Positions 1 to 8,535 of a DNA stretch of 64,000 nucleotides are shown piece by piece. The stretch lies in the NCBI RefSeq assembly GCF_001718695.1, contig NZ_CP013420.1, forward strand, positions 62,001 through 126,000, given 5' to 3'. The notes below the pieces were generated by a model. The model was not told the DNA's origin and made no database searches. It was given only the letters and a program-made list of their open reading frames with translations. How positions within the stretch are numbered: the stretch's first letter is position 1; each line of letters opens with the position of its first letter. The DNA comes from Burkholderia ubonensis. GTDB taxonomy: Bacteria; Pseudomonadota; Gammaproteobacteria; Burkholderiales; Burkholderiaceae. The position numbers and the translations under genes were made by a program.

Positions 1-327
1 CTGATCGAGGGCGTGTTCGGCCGCTTCTTCAACTGGGTCGCGGGGTCGGTGATCGTGATCCTGCTCACCGGCGGCTTCCTGCTGATGCAGTTCGGCGGCG
101 CGCACGCGACCTGGGCGCTGCACGCGATGGCGGGGCTCGGCGTCGTGATGATGCTGATCTTCGGCCATGTGCGGTTCGCGCTGTTTCCGCGCATCCGCCG
201 CGCGGTGCAGGCGCAGAACTGGCCGGACGGCGCGCGCGCGGTGAACGCGGTGCGCCTGCTCGTCGTCGTCAATATCGTGCTCGGCGTCGTGACGATCGGC
301 GCGGCCGTGCTGTCGCGCGGCTTCTGA
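1..327 (+). CDS. CopD-like integral membrane protein, 3' part only
   Basis: The reading frame is open from the first base of the window, so the true start lies upstream; the visible part is 108 codons ending in TGA. It contains three hydrophobic segments (around GSVIVILLTGGFLLMQFG, AGLGVVMMLIFGHVRFALF and VVVNIVLGVVTIGAAVL) separated by a short basic loop. This matches the C-terminal part of small CopD-family or related inner-membrane proteins of Burkholderia. Those are loosely linked to copper handling, but no metal ligand can be checked here. The gene is convergent with the LysR gene to its right. The assignment is by general resemblance, and a generic hypothetical membrane protein is equally defensible. 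Confidence 0.6.
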   Translation: MIEGVFGRFFNWVAGSVIVILLTGGFLLMQFGGAHATWALHAMAGLGVVMMLIFGHVRFALFPRIRRAVQAQNWPDGARAVNAVRLLVVVNIVLGVVTIGAAVLSRGF

Positions 328-402
328 GCGGGGCCGGCTGACGGGTTCGTGCCGCTCGGCGCGGCCCGGCGCTGGCGCCGACGCCGGCAGAGCGGCGCGC
401 CG

Positions 403-1287
403 CTACGCGGCCAGCATCGCGTCGAGCAGCCACGCGCCGGCCGGGCCGAGCGGCCGGCTGCGCGACCACACCGCATCGACCCGCACCCGGCGCGGCCAGC
501 CGCGGGCGCGCAGCTCGCAGAGCCGGTCGGGCGCGAAATGCTCGACCATCCAGCGGGGCAGTTCCGCCCATCCGAATCCCAGCACCGCCATCTCCAGCAG
601 CATCAGGTAGCTCGGCGCCGACCAGCGGTGGGCGCCGGCGACGATCCGGCCGTCCTCGCCGCGCCCGTCCGGCATCGCATACGTGTTGAGCCGCAGCTCG
701 CGCGCATCGCGCAGCGCGGCATGCGGCACCTCCGCGTCGCCGGAGGCCGCGAGCGGATGCGTGCGCCCGACGAACAGGCCGAACTCCGACTCCTCCGCGA
801 TCGCCGCCGCGCCGATGTCGGCGGGGTAGGCCGCGCGCGCGGCCATCAGCCCGAGCTGCGCACGGCCCTGCTGGATCAGGTCCAGCACGTCCTCGTGCTC
901 AGCGATCTGGCATTCGAGCTCCAGCGCCGGGAAGCGCCGTTCGAGCGCGGTCAGCGTCTGCTCGTAACGCTTCGACTGGTAGGTGTCGGACACCACCAGC
1001 GTCAGCCGCGCCTCCTCGCCGCGCGCGAGCCGCGCGGCGGTGCGGTCGATCGCCGCGCCGGCTTCCAGCACGCGCTGCACCTGAGGCAGCAGCGCGCGCC
1101 CGGCGTCGGTCAGCGCCGGCGTGCGCGTCGAGCGGTCGAACAGCTGCACGCCGAGATCGATCTCGAGGTTCGCGATCGCCTCCGAGACCGTCGACTGGCG
1201 CTTGCCGAGCTTGCGCGCGGCGGCGGTGAAGGAGCCGAGCAGTGCGGCCTCGGCGAACGCGAGCAGCGCTTCGGGGGCGTGGCGCAT
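403..1287 (-). CDS. LysR-family transcriptional regulator
   Basis: This 294-residue protein has the usual LysR length and layout. Residues about 8-65 form the winged helix-turn-helix (SFTAAARKLGKRQSTVSEAI, then NLEIDLGVQLFDR), followed by a linker helix and a periplasmic-binding-protein-like effector domain from about residue 90. It is transcribed divergently from the PACE efflux gene. The 112-bp space between them carries two T-N11-A dyads (1312-1324 and 1345-1357), the classical LysR site. It therefore probably represses its own gene and controls the neighbour. The inducer cannot be read from the sequence. Confidence 0.9.
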   Translation of the reverse strand: MRHAPEALLAFAEAALLGSFTAAARKLGKRQSTVSEAIANLEIDLGVQLFDRSTRTPALTDAGRALLPQVQRVLEAGAAIDRTAARLARGEEARLTLVVSDTYQSKRYEQTLTALERRFPALELECQIAEHEDVLDLIQQGRAQLGLMAARAAYPADIGAAAIAEESEFGLFVGRTHPLAASGDAEVPHAALRDARELRLNTYAMPDGRGEDGRIVAGAHRWSAPSYLMLLEMAVLGFGWAELPRWMVEHFAPDRLCELRARGWPRRVRVDAVWSRSRPLGPAGAWLLDAMLAA

Positions 1288-1310
1288 ACGGAGTCTCCCG
1301 GCATCGTCTT

Positions 1311-1358
1311 ATCGGAAAAACCGATGATAACCAATTGGAATCGTTCGGTCATGCCGAT
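1311..1358. promoter_or_regulatory. Two LysR-type T-N11-A boxes in a divergent promoter
   Basis: The site ATCGG-aaaaa-CCGAT (1311-1325) is a perfect 5-bp dyad with T1312 and A1324 flanking 11 bases. A second one, TCGG-tcatg-CCGA (1345-1357), has the same CGG-N5-CCG core and T-N11-A spacing. The offset is 33 bp, about three helical turns, so a LysR tetramer could occupy both on one face. They lie between the start codons of the LysR gene and the PACE transporter. Confidence 0.75.
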
Positions 1359-1399
1359 CAGAATGGCGGGCATGGATGACACAGGACCCGAGGTTTGCG

Positions 1400-1837
1400 A
1401 TGAAGCATACGAATAAAACGATGACGGAACGGCTCGTGCACGCGCTGACGTTCGAACTGGTCGCGATCGCGCTGTGCGCGCCGCTCGGCGCATGGCTGCT
1501 CGACATGCCGGTGACGCACGTCGGCGCGCTGACGGTGATGGTGTCGCTGATCGCGATGGCGTGGAACATGACGTTCAACACGCTGTTCGACCGGCTCGAG
1601 CGGCGCTTCGGCTGGGTGCGCAACGTGGGCCTGCGGATCGTTCACGCGGTCGCGTTCGAGCTGGGGCTCGTCGCGATGGTCGTGCCGCTCGCCGCATGGT
1701 GGCTCGGCATCGGTCTCGTCGAGGCGCTGCTGCTCGACCTCGGCATCGTGCTGTTCTTCCTGCCTTACACGTTCTGCTTCAACCTCGCGTACGACAGCCT
1801 GCGGGCGCGCCGGCTCGCGCGGCGCGTCGCCGCGTGA
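1400..1837 (+). CDS. PACE-family multidrug/biocide efflux transporter
   Basis: The 145-residue protein contains two copies of the bacterial transmembrane pair typical of the PACE family, whose founding member AceI exports chlorhexidine. Each half begins with an R/xxHAxxFE-type motif (RLVHALTFEL and RIVHAVAFEL) and ends with an aromatic W/F-N-x-x-F/Y-D motif (WNMTFNTLFDRLE and FCFNLAYDSLR). Four membrane helices are visible. The ATG at 1400 is preferred over an ATG 24 bases upstream because GAGG at 1390-1393 lies 6 bases before it. Regulation by the divergent LysR protein through the two T-N11-A boxes is likely. The substrate is unknown. Confidence 0.85.
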   Translation: MKHTNKTMTERLVHALTFELVAIALCAPLGAWLLDMPVTHVGALTVMVSLIAMAWNMTFNTLFDRLERRFGWVRNVGLRIVHAVAFELGLVAMVVPLAAWWLGIGLVEALLLDLGIVLFFLPYTFCFNLAYDSLRARRLARRVAA

Positions 1838-1855
1838 GCTCCGGGCGGCCGGCGC

Positions 1856-3058
1856 TCAGCGCGCGGCCGCCCAGAGCCACGCGCCGCACGCGATCGCGAC
1901 CGCGGCGTACACCGCGTACACGGGCACCTTGAAGCGCGCGAAGCACAGCGTCGCGAATGCGCCGGTGAGCCAGTAGACGGGGTCGGCCGGTTCGCGGTGC
2001 AGGATCTTCACGACGGCGACGACCAGAAACCCGGTCGTCGCCGCGCGCAGCAGCCGCATCCCGTGCTCGAAGCGGGAATGGCGCCTGAGGCGGAACAGGT
2101 GGCGCTGCGCGAACACGACGAGGCAGCCGGACGGGATGAACAGGGCGGCGGTCGCGAGGAGCGCGCCGCGCCAGCCGTCGGTCAGGTAGCCGAGAAACGG
2201 CACGACGTTCAGCAGCGGCCCCGGCGACACCGGCGACAGCGCGAACGCGAGCATGAAGTCGTGATCGGAGATGCCGGTCTCGGGCGTGACGAACAGCGCC
2301 TTCAGCACCGGCAGCGCGGAAAAGCCTCCGCCGAACAGCGTCATGCCGGCGCCCGCGAGCCGCGCCCACAGCAGCGTCGCCTGATAGTTGCCGGGAATCG
2401 GCAGCGCGAACAGCGCGACGAACGCCGCGAGCACGACGAGCAGCTTGCGGTCGCGCTTCGCCAGCGTGAAGTTGACCCGGTTCTCCTGCGACGGCCCGGT
2501 CAGCCAGCCCGCGGCGAATGCGGCGAACAGGGTCACGACGAACGACGCGGGGCTGTGCGCGAACGCGAGCAGAAGCGTCGACACCGCGGCGATCGCCTGC
2601 TCGAGCCGCGCGCGCACCAGCGTGCGCAGCTGCTTGACCCAGGTGACGCCGATCAGCGCGGCGAGCACCATGCTGAAGTGGTTGAGCATCACGGGCGCGG
2701 CGAGCGAGCGCACGAACGGCGTGCGATAGAAGACCGCGAACAGCGTCATCATCACGAAGAACGGCAGCACGCTCGCGAGGCCGGCGATCCACGCGCCGAT
2801 GCGGCCGTGCAGCGTCTGGCCGACCTGGATCGCGACGTTGCAGCCGACGGGGCCGGGCATGAGCCAGGCCAGCGACACGATGTCGCCGAACGCGGGCGGC
2901 TCGATGCGCTGCAGGCGCTCGACGTAGTGGCGCTCGAGCTGCGCCATCATCGCGAGCCCGCCCCAGGACACGGCGGAAATGCCCATGACGACCTTGAAAA
3001 AGGCCCACAGGGATTCCTGCTCCACGTGCCGGGCGGCTTCGACTTCGACGCTCATCAT
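1856..3058 (-). CDS. chrA: ChrA-family chromate/anion transporter
   Basis: This 400-residue polytopic inner-membrane protein has the two homologous halves of the long-chain CHR family. The N-terminal half has SAVSWGGLAMMAQLERHYV and LAWLMPGPVGCNVAIQ. The C-terminal half has FGGGFSALPVLK and SPVSPGPLLNVVPFLGY; the GG and PGP elements are the family signatures. CHR proteins export chromate, but many relatives have other or unknown anion substrates. The first two codons are both ATG, so the start could be 3058 or 3055. No chrB-like regulator sits beside it; the next gene upstream is a GGDEF-EAL protein. It is convergent with the PACE gene at a gap of only 18 bp. Confidence 0.85.
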   Translation of the reverse strand: MMSVEVEAARHVEQESLWAFFKVVMGISAVSWGGLAMMAQLERHYVERLQRIEPPAFGDIVSLAWLMPGPVGCNVAIQVGQTLHGRIGAWIAGLASVLPFFVMMTLFAVFYRTPFVRSLAAPVMLNHFSMVLAALIGVTWVKQLRTLVRARLEQAIAAVSTLLLAFAHSPASFVVTLFAAFAAGWLTGPSQENRVNFTLAKRDRKLLVVLAAFVALFALPIPGNYQATLLWARLAGAGMTLFGGGFSALPVLKALFVTPETGISDHDFMLAFALSPVSPGPLLNVVPFLGYLTDGWRGALLATAALFIPSGCLVVFAQRHLFRLRRHSRFEHGMRLLRAATTGFLVVAVVKILHREPADPVYWLTGAFATLCFARFKVPVYAVYAAVAIACGAWLWAAAR

Positions 3059-3242
3059 GGCGTGTATAGAGACGCGGCCCCGTCGTCACTCGCGCGAACG
3101 GGGCCCTGAATATAGGACGTCTGGCCATGGACGTACCTGCCTCGGGCATTGTCTGACCGATGGCGCGCGGCGGCCATGCGCGAAAACGCTAGGTAAACAA
3201 GCCGGATCGACAACGAAACAACGCGCGTCCCGGCGACGTTGT

Positions 3243-5582
3243 TCAGGCACCGGTGCTGCCCGTCGCGCGATGCGGGACGATTTTCGCGCGGCCGCCGCGC
3301 ACGCCGTAGCGGGCGAGCAGCGCGGGAATCGCGTCGGCCGGCACCGGACGCGAGAACAGGAACCCCTGCGCTTCGATCTCCCCGAGCGCAGACAGCCACG
3401 CGACCTGCTCCTCGGTCTCCGTGCCTTCGACGACGACCGTCAGGCCGAGCGAGCGCGCGAGATGCACGATCGACGACACCATCACGCACACGCTGCGGTC
3501 GTTCGGGATCGCCTGCACGAACGAGCGGTCGACCTTCAGCGTGTCGACCGAAAAACGGTGCAGGTACGACAGCGACGAGTAGCCGGTGCCGAAATCGTCG
3601 AGCGCGATGCGGATGCCGAGCTTCTTGAGCGCGACGATCTTCTCGGAGACGAGCTCCGGATATTCCATCATCGCGGTCTCGGTGATTTCGAGTTCGAGGC
3701 GGCCGGCCTCGATGCCGGTTTCCTGCAGCGTGCGCGAGATCGTCTCGATCAGGTCGCCGCGCCAGAACTGCACCGGCGAAATGTTGATGGCGAGCGTCAG
3801 CGTGTCGTGGCCTTCGTCGCGCCAGCGCGCGATCTGCTCGCACGCGGTGCGGATCACGAAATCGCCGATCGGCACGATGAGGCCCGTCGATTCGGCGATC
3901 GAGATGAATTCGTTCGCGGAGATGATTCCGTGTTCCGGGTGGTCCCAGCGCGCGAGCGCCTCGAAGCCGGTGATGTGGCGGTGGGTGAGGTCGATCTTCG
4001 GCTGGTATGCGAGGAACAGCTGCCCTTCGGCGAGCGCGACGCGCAGCTGCTGTTCCCAGCGCATCAGGTGATCGGCGCGGTGCGACAGGTGCGGCGCGTA
4101 GAACTGGTAGCAGTTCTTGCCCGCGTCCTTCGCGCTGTACATCGCGAGGTCGGCCTTCTTCAGCAGGTCGATCTCGCTCTCGTTCGCGACCGTGTGCAGC
4201 GCGATGCCGATGCTCGCGTGCAGCACGAACGAACTGCCGCGCACGTCGAACGGTTCGCCGAACATCCGGATGATCGCCTCGGCGAGCCGCACCGCGCGCC
4301 GCTCGACGTCGTCGCCCTTCATCACGACGACGAACTCGTCGCCGCCGATGCGCGACAGCGCGCCTTCGTCGCCGACCGCGTCGGCGAGGCGCGACGCCGT
4401 CATCTGCAGCACGATGTCGCCGGCGTTGTGGCCGAGCGTATCGTTGACCGTCTTGAAATTGTCGAGGTCGATGAACAGCAGGCCGAGCCGCGACAGGCTC
4501 GACGGCATCGACACGTCGTTGCGCAGCCCGCGCAGCGTCGCGTAGCGGTTCGCGAGGCCGGTGAGCAGGTCGTATTCGGCGAGCTGGGTCATCTCGCGCT
4601 CGCGGCCGAGCAGCTTGCCGATGAGCCCCGTCGCGACGCCGAAGAACGCGAGCATCGCGAGCGTGATGAAGCTCGTCATCAGCAGGTAGACGTTGCGCGT
4701 ATGGTTGTAGTCGGCGAATTCCTCGGCCTGCGACAGGCCGACCATCACCGCGAGCGGATAGCCGTCGAGATGGCGGTACGACACGATGCGCGTCACGTTG
4801 TCGATCGGATCGACGATCGTGCCCGAGACCCGCTCGGCGAGCGGGTATACGCCCGATGCCGAGAACGCGCCCGGCGCGTTGTTGAGCAGGCCGGTGCGGC
4901 GCGCGAGCACGGCGCCGGTGTCGGAGACGACCGCGATCACGCCTTCCTTGCCGATCGCCACGTTGTTGTAGAAATCGTTCGTGAAGTAGCTCGGATCCTC
5001 GGACACGACCACCACGCCCGCGAAACTGCCGTCGGGATTGTTCAGGCGGCGCGTCATCTGCAGCGTCCAGTGGCTCGACACGCGGCCGAGCACGGGCCTG
5101 CTGATGTAGAGCTGGTCGTCGTTGCGATTCACGTGCACCTTGAAGTGCTCGCGGTCGGACAGGTCGATCGGCTGCGGATGACGTTCGGCGGTGTTCGCGA
5201 ACAGGATGCCCTTCGCGTTGACGAGCGACACCTGGATCAGCGTGTCGCTCGGCACGACGCCTTTCTCGACGGTGCTCGCGAGATTGAAGTTCGCCGGCGA
5301 CTTCTCGAATTCGAACTTGACGAAGCGGGTGATCTGGTCGACCTGGTGGATCGCCTTGACGGTGTGCTGCTCGAGCGCGGACGACAGGATCGCCGCGGAA
5401 GCCGCCGCTTCCTTGTACGCGCTGTCCTTTTCGACGGACATCCGCGCGACGATGACCGCCCACAGCAGCGCGAGCGCGAGCATCCCGAGCAGCGGGATCG
5501 CGAACAGCGCCCGCCGGCGCGACTTGCGCGGCGCGCGCAGCGGTCGGGTCGACGGCGTATGGGATGACCGGGCGGAGCTCAT
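3243..5582 (-). CDS. Membrane GGDEF-EAL protein with periplasmic sensor domain
   Basis: This 779-residue cyclic-di-GMP enzyme has an N-terminal membrane helix (about 25-48), a periplasmic sensor of about 250 residues resembling dCache/CHASE-type domains, and a second helix near 300-325. The GGDEF domain follows (intact GGDEF near 412-416), then the EAL domain from about 520. The EAL domain keeps the residues expected of an active phosphodiesterase: FEALARW, INISPVQF, LEITETAMM, DDFGTGYSSL, KVDRSFV and VVEGTETEEQ. No RxxD inhibitory site lies just before GGDEF (the residues there are GDEGALSRI). It may therefore both make and degrade c-di-GMP; the net direction is not predictable. It appears monocistronic. 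Confidence 0.92.
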   Translation of the reverse strand: MSSARSSHTPSTRPLRAPRKSRRRALFAIPLLGMLALALLWAVIVARMSVEKDSAYKEAAASAAILSSALEQHTVKAIHQVDQITRFVKFEFEKSPANFNLASTVEKGVVPSDTLIQVSLVNAKGILFANTAERHPQPIDLSDREHFKVHVNRNDDQLYISRPVLGRVSSHWTLQMTRRLNNPDGSFAGVVVVSEDPSYFTNDFYNNVAIGKEGVIAVVSDTGAVLARRTGLLNNAPGAFSASGVYPLAERVSGTIVDPIDNVTRIVSYRHLDGYPLAVMVGLSQAEEFADYNHTRNVYLLMTSFITLAMLAFFGVATGLIGKLLGREREMTQLAEYDLLTGLANRYATLRGLRNDVSMPSSLSRLGLLFIDLDNFKTVNDTLGHNAGDIVLQMTASRLADAVGDEGALSRIGGDEFVVVMKGDDVERRAVRLAEAIIRMFGEPFDVRGSSFVLHASIGIALHTVANESEIDLLKKADLAMYSAKDAGKNCYQFYAPHLSHRADHLMRWEQQLRVALAEGQLFLAYQPKIDLTHRHITGFEALARWDHPEHGIISANEFISIAESTGLIVPIGDFVIRTACEQIARWRDEGHDTLTLAINISPVQFWRGDLIETISRTLQETGIEAGRLELEITETAMMEYPELVSEKIVALKKLGIRIALDDFGTGYSSLSYLHRFSVDTLKVDRSFVQAIPNDRSVCVMVSSIVHLARSLGLTVVVEGTETEEQVAWLSALGEIEAQGFLFSRPVPADAIPALLARYGVRGGRAKIVPHRATGSTGA

Positions 5583-5802
5583 CAGAAAGGGGCGGCGTCC
5601 TGGCGCGCGTGCGCCATCCCGCAGGATGGCTGAATATGGGGTCGCGTCAGCGGCTGTTCATCTGCGGAAAAACGCATCTATGGACAGACCCTCAAGCGAC
5701 GGATTAGGCCCGATATTACTGGCTGGATCGTTTTTGCGATAGCTGGGTAAGCATAGCGCCGGCAGTCGCGGTGCGCATGGCGCGCCGCGAAATATCCGAC
5801 GA

Positions 5803-6687
5803 TCAGACGGAAAGCCGGAAACTGCCGTCGACGATCGTGACGGCGCTGCCGCCGATCCACGTCGTGCCGTCGTCGTCGTAGGCGACGGAAATGCGGCCGT
5901 CGCGGCCGATGGCCGTGCCCTGGCGGGCGGTGTACGACGGGCCGGGGCGGCGCTGCTGGCGGGTCAGCACGCCGGCCAGCGCGGCGTTCGCGCTGCCGGT
6001 GGCGGGATCCTCGCCGAAGCCGAAGTTGCCGCCCGTCATCAGGCAGCGGATCTCGAACGTCGCGGGGCCGCCTTCGGCGTGCGGCGCGTAGACCGCGAGG
6101 CCGTCCATGCCGTAACGTTGCGTGAGCGCCGCCAGCGCGGCCGGATCGGGCGACAGGCCGATGCACGCGTCGGCCGACTTCAGCCGCACGACCAGCCACG
6201 GCGCGCCGTTGTCGACCGCGCACGGCTCGGCTTCCAGGTCGATCGCGTCGCTGCGCAACGCGGCAGCCAGCACCGGGTAGTCCGAACGGTCGAGCGGCGT
6301 GACGCGCGCGGGCGGCGCCGCGAACGCCCAGCCGTCGGCCTGCCGGCGCAGCGCCACTTGGCCGACCCCGCATTGCTGGATCAGCCGGCCCTGCGTGCGC
6401 GGCACCGCGCCGCTTTCGAGAAACGCGTGCGCGGTGCCGAGCGTCGGGTGGCCGGCGAACGGCAGCTCGCCGCCCGGCGTGAAGATCCGCACGCGGTAGT
6501 CGGCGTCCGGGTCGGTCGGCGAGCAGAGGAACGTCGTCTCCGACAGGTTGGTCCAGCGGGCGATCGCCAGCATGTCGTCGTCGCCGAGTGAATCGGCGTC
6601 GAACACCACGGCGAGCGGGTTGCCCTTGAACGGCACCGACGTGAAGACGTCGACCTGCCTGAAGCGGACGAGGCGGCGGCCGGGCAT
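5803..6687 (-). CDS. PhzF-family isomerase/epimerase-like protein
   Basis: At 294 residues this fits the PhzF family (two diaminopimelate-epimerase-like folds). Signatures seen are FKGNPLAVV, TNLSETTFL with the catalytic-type glutamate at about residue 50, FAGHPTLGTAHAFL, and the C-terminal GFGEDPATGSANAALAG. Only true PhzF isomerises dihydrohydroxyanthranilate for phenazines; most relatives have unknown substrates, and no other phenazine genes are here. It is followed upstream by the RidA-like gene at 13 bp and the aminotransferase, so a role in handling an amino or enamine metabolite is a reasonable inference. Confidence 0.88.
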   Translation of the reverse strand: MPGRRLVRFRQVDVFTSVPFKGNPLAVVFDADSLGDDDMLAIARWTNLSETTFLCSPTDPDADYRVRIFTPGGELPFAGHPTLGTAHAFLESGAVPRTQGRLIQQCGVGQVALRRQADGWAFAAPPARVTPLDRSDYPVLAAALRSDAIDLEAEPCAVDNGAPWLVVRLKSADACIGLSPDPAALAALTQRYGMDGLAVYAPHAEGGPATFEIRCLMTGGNFGFGEDPATGSANAALAGVLTRQQRRPGPSYTARQGTAIGRDGRISVAYDDDGTTWIGGSAVTIVDGSFRLSV

Positions 6688-6700
6688 CGTGGCGCTCGCG

Positions 6701-7159
6701 TTACGCGACTTCGGCGATCAGCTCGATCTCGACGCACGCGCCGAGCGGAATCTGCGCGACGCCGAACGCCGAGCGCGCGTGCTTGCCCGCATCGCCGAAC
6801 ACGTCGGCGATCAGCTCGGACGCGCCGTTCGTCACGAGGTGCTGCTCGGTGAAGTCGAGCGTCGAGTTGACGAGGCTCATCAGCTTGACGATGCGCGTGA
6901 CCTTGTTCAGGTCGCCCGTGTGCGCGTGCAGCGTCGCGAGCAGGTCGATCGCGATCGACCGCGCGGCCGCCTTGCCGTCCTCGGTCGTGAGGTCGGCGCC
7001 GAGCTTGCCGGCCCAGACCTTGCCGTCCTTCTTCGCGATGTGGCCGGACAGGTAGACCGTGTTGCCGCTTTGCGCGCTCATCACGTAGGCGGCGGCCGGG
7101 GCGCCGGCGGTCGGGAGCTCGATGCCGAGCGACTTCAGTTTGTCGTAGACGTTAGCCAT
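6701..7159 (-). CDS. RidA/YjgF-family protein lacking the usual catalytic arginine
   Basis: The 152-residue protein begins MANVYDKLKSLGIELP and carries the YjgF/UK114 fold elements NTVYLSGHIAKKDGK, KVTRIVKLMSLVNS and the C-terminal VEIELIAEV. In archetypal RidA a conserved arginine in the C-terminal VARLP-type segment binds the substrate carboxylate; here the segment reads VAQIPLGACVEIEL, with glutamine at that place. It belongs with the longer (about 150-residue) subfamily that is not expected to deaminate 2-aminoacrylate. The start at 7159 is chosen by family alignment; the frame stays open much further upstream. It lies between PhzF and a PLP aminotransferase, all on one strand. Confidence 0.88.
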   Translation of the reverse strand: MANVYDKLKSLGIELPTAGAPAAAYVMSAQSGNTVYLSGHIAKKDGKVWAGKLGADLTTEDGKAAARSIAIDLLATLHAHTGDLNKVTRIVKLMSLVNSTLDFTEQHLVTNGASELIADVFGDAGKHARSAFGVAQIPLGACVEIELIAEVA

Positions 7160-7200
7160 CTGTTCGATTCCTCGTTGCGAGTCGTGAAAGGAAAGGGGGA

Positions 7201-8382
7201 TCAGAGACGCTCGCGCAGCAGCTTGCCGAGCCGCGCGACGCCTTCCTCGATCTTCTCGGGCGGCACCGTGACGAACGACAGGCGCAGCGTGTTCTGCTGC
7301 GCGTCGTCCGCGAAGAACGGCGCGCCGGGCACGAATGCGACGTGGTTGGCCACGGCCGCTTCGAGCAGCTTCATGCTGTCGATCTGCTGCGGCAGCTTCA
7401 CCCAGATGAACATCCCGCCTTCCGGGCGGTTCCACGTCACGCCTTCGGGCATGTGGCGCGCGAGCGCGCCGTGCATCGCCTCGCATTGCGCGCCGTACAG
7501 CTGCCGGATCGTCGGGATGTGCTCGTCGAGGAAGCCGTCCTTGATCACTTCGTGCGCGATGCGCTGCGTGAGCGTCGGCGTGTGCAGGTCGGTTGCCTGC
7601 TTCGCCTGCACGAGCTTGAAGTGGAGTTCCTCGGGGGCAATGATGTAGCCGATCCGCAGGCCCGGCGCGAGCACCTTCGAGAACGTGCCGAGGTGCACGA
7701 TGTGGTCGGGCGCCATCGACAGCATCGTCGGCAGCGGCTCGCCCTGGTAGTTGAGCGCGCCGTACGGATCGTCCTCCAGCACCGGGAACGGGCTCGTCTG
7801 CGCGAACGCGGCGAGCGCGCGGCGACGCTCGACGGGCAGGCGGCGGCCGGTCGGGTTCTGGAAGTTCGGCTGCGCGTACAGCAGGCGCGCGCCTTGCGTC
7901 AGGTCGGGCGTGAGGCCCTCGGGCAGCAGGCCCTGCTCGTCCGTCGGCACCTGCACGTAGCGCGGCTCGTACAGCGAGAACGACTGCAGCGCGCCGAGGT
8001 AGGTCGGGGTTTCGACGAGGACCGGGCTGCCCGGGTCGACGAGCGCCTTGCCGAGCAGGTCGAGCGCCTGCTGCGAACCGGTCGTGACCAGCACCTGCGA
8101 CACGCGCACGCTGTAGCGCTCGGCGATCCACTCGCGCAGCGGCAGGTAGCCTTCGGTCGCGCTGTACTGCAGCGCCGCGGCCGGCGCATCGCGCAGCACG
8201 CGGTCGGCGGCGGCGCGCATGCGCTCGGCCGGGAACGTCGAGGGGGCGGGCAGGCCGCCGGCGAACGAGATGACCTCGGGGCGCTCCGTGACCTTCAGGA
8301 TCTCGCGGATCGCAGAGCTCGTCAGCTTGCGGGCGCGTTCGGAAAGCTGCCAGTGCGGCGGATGCAGGTCGCTCGGATTCAT
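7201..8382 (-). CDS. PLP-dependent class I/II aminotransferase (2-aminoadipate/kynurenine type)
   Basis: The protein has 393 residues of fold-type I aminotransferase without a GntR domain. Typical segments are PEVISFAGGLPAPSTFP near the N-terminus, TTGSQQALDLLGKALVDPG, AQPNFQNPTGRRLP and the PLP-binding lysine (about K236) in GTFSKVLAPGLRIGYI. This arrangement is that of the LysN/2-aminoadipate and kynurenine aminotransferase group; the exact amino donor is not determinable. It sits 41 bp upstream of the RidA-like gene and 153 bp downstream of an EamA exporter, which suggests an amino-acid related unit. Confidence 0.9.
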   Translation of the reverse strand: MNPSDLHPPHWQLSERARKLTSSAIREILKVTERPEVISFAGGLPAPSTFPAERMRAAADRVLRDAPAAALQYSATEGYLPLREWIAERYSVRVSQVLVTTGSQQALDLLGKALVDPGSPVLVETPTYLGALQSFSLYEPRYVQVPTDEQGLLPEGLTPDLTQGARLLYAQPNFQNPTGRRLPVERRRALAAFAQTSPFPVLEDDPYGALNYQGEPLPTMLSMAPDHIVHLGTFSKVLAPGLRIGYIIAPEELHFKLVQAKQATDLHTPTLTQRIAHEVIKDGFLDEHIPTIRQLYGAQCEAMHGALARHMPEGVTWNRPEGGMFIWVKLPQQIDSMKLLEAAVANHVAFVPGAPFFADDAQQNTLRLSFVTVPPEKIEEGVARLGKLLRERL

Positions 8383-8535
8383 ATGTCTCCTCGTTCGGAT
8401 ATCAGGGTCGGTCTTGATGGTCGGCCGGGCCGGTCGGTGCGACGCGGCCGGGTAGGCTGGGTCGACGGCGATCGGTCAGGCGCGGCCGGGTGGGCAAAAT
8501 CAGACGGGCAAAAACGGCCATTATGGCGCACCAAT

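Noticed and set aside
2979..5567. Long plus-strand open frame opposite to the GGDEF-EAL gene
   Set aside because: The minus-strand frame has clear catalytic motifs; the plus frame is an Arg/Asp/His-rich artefact.
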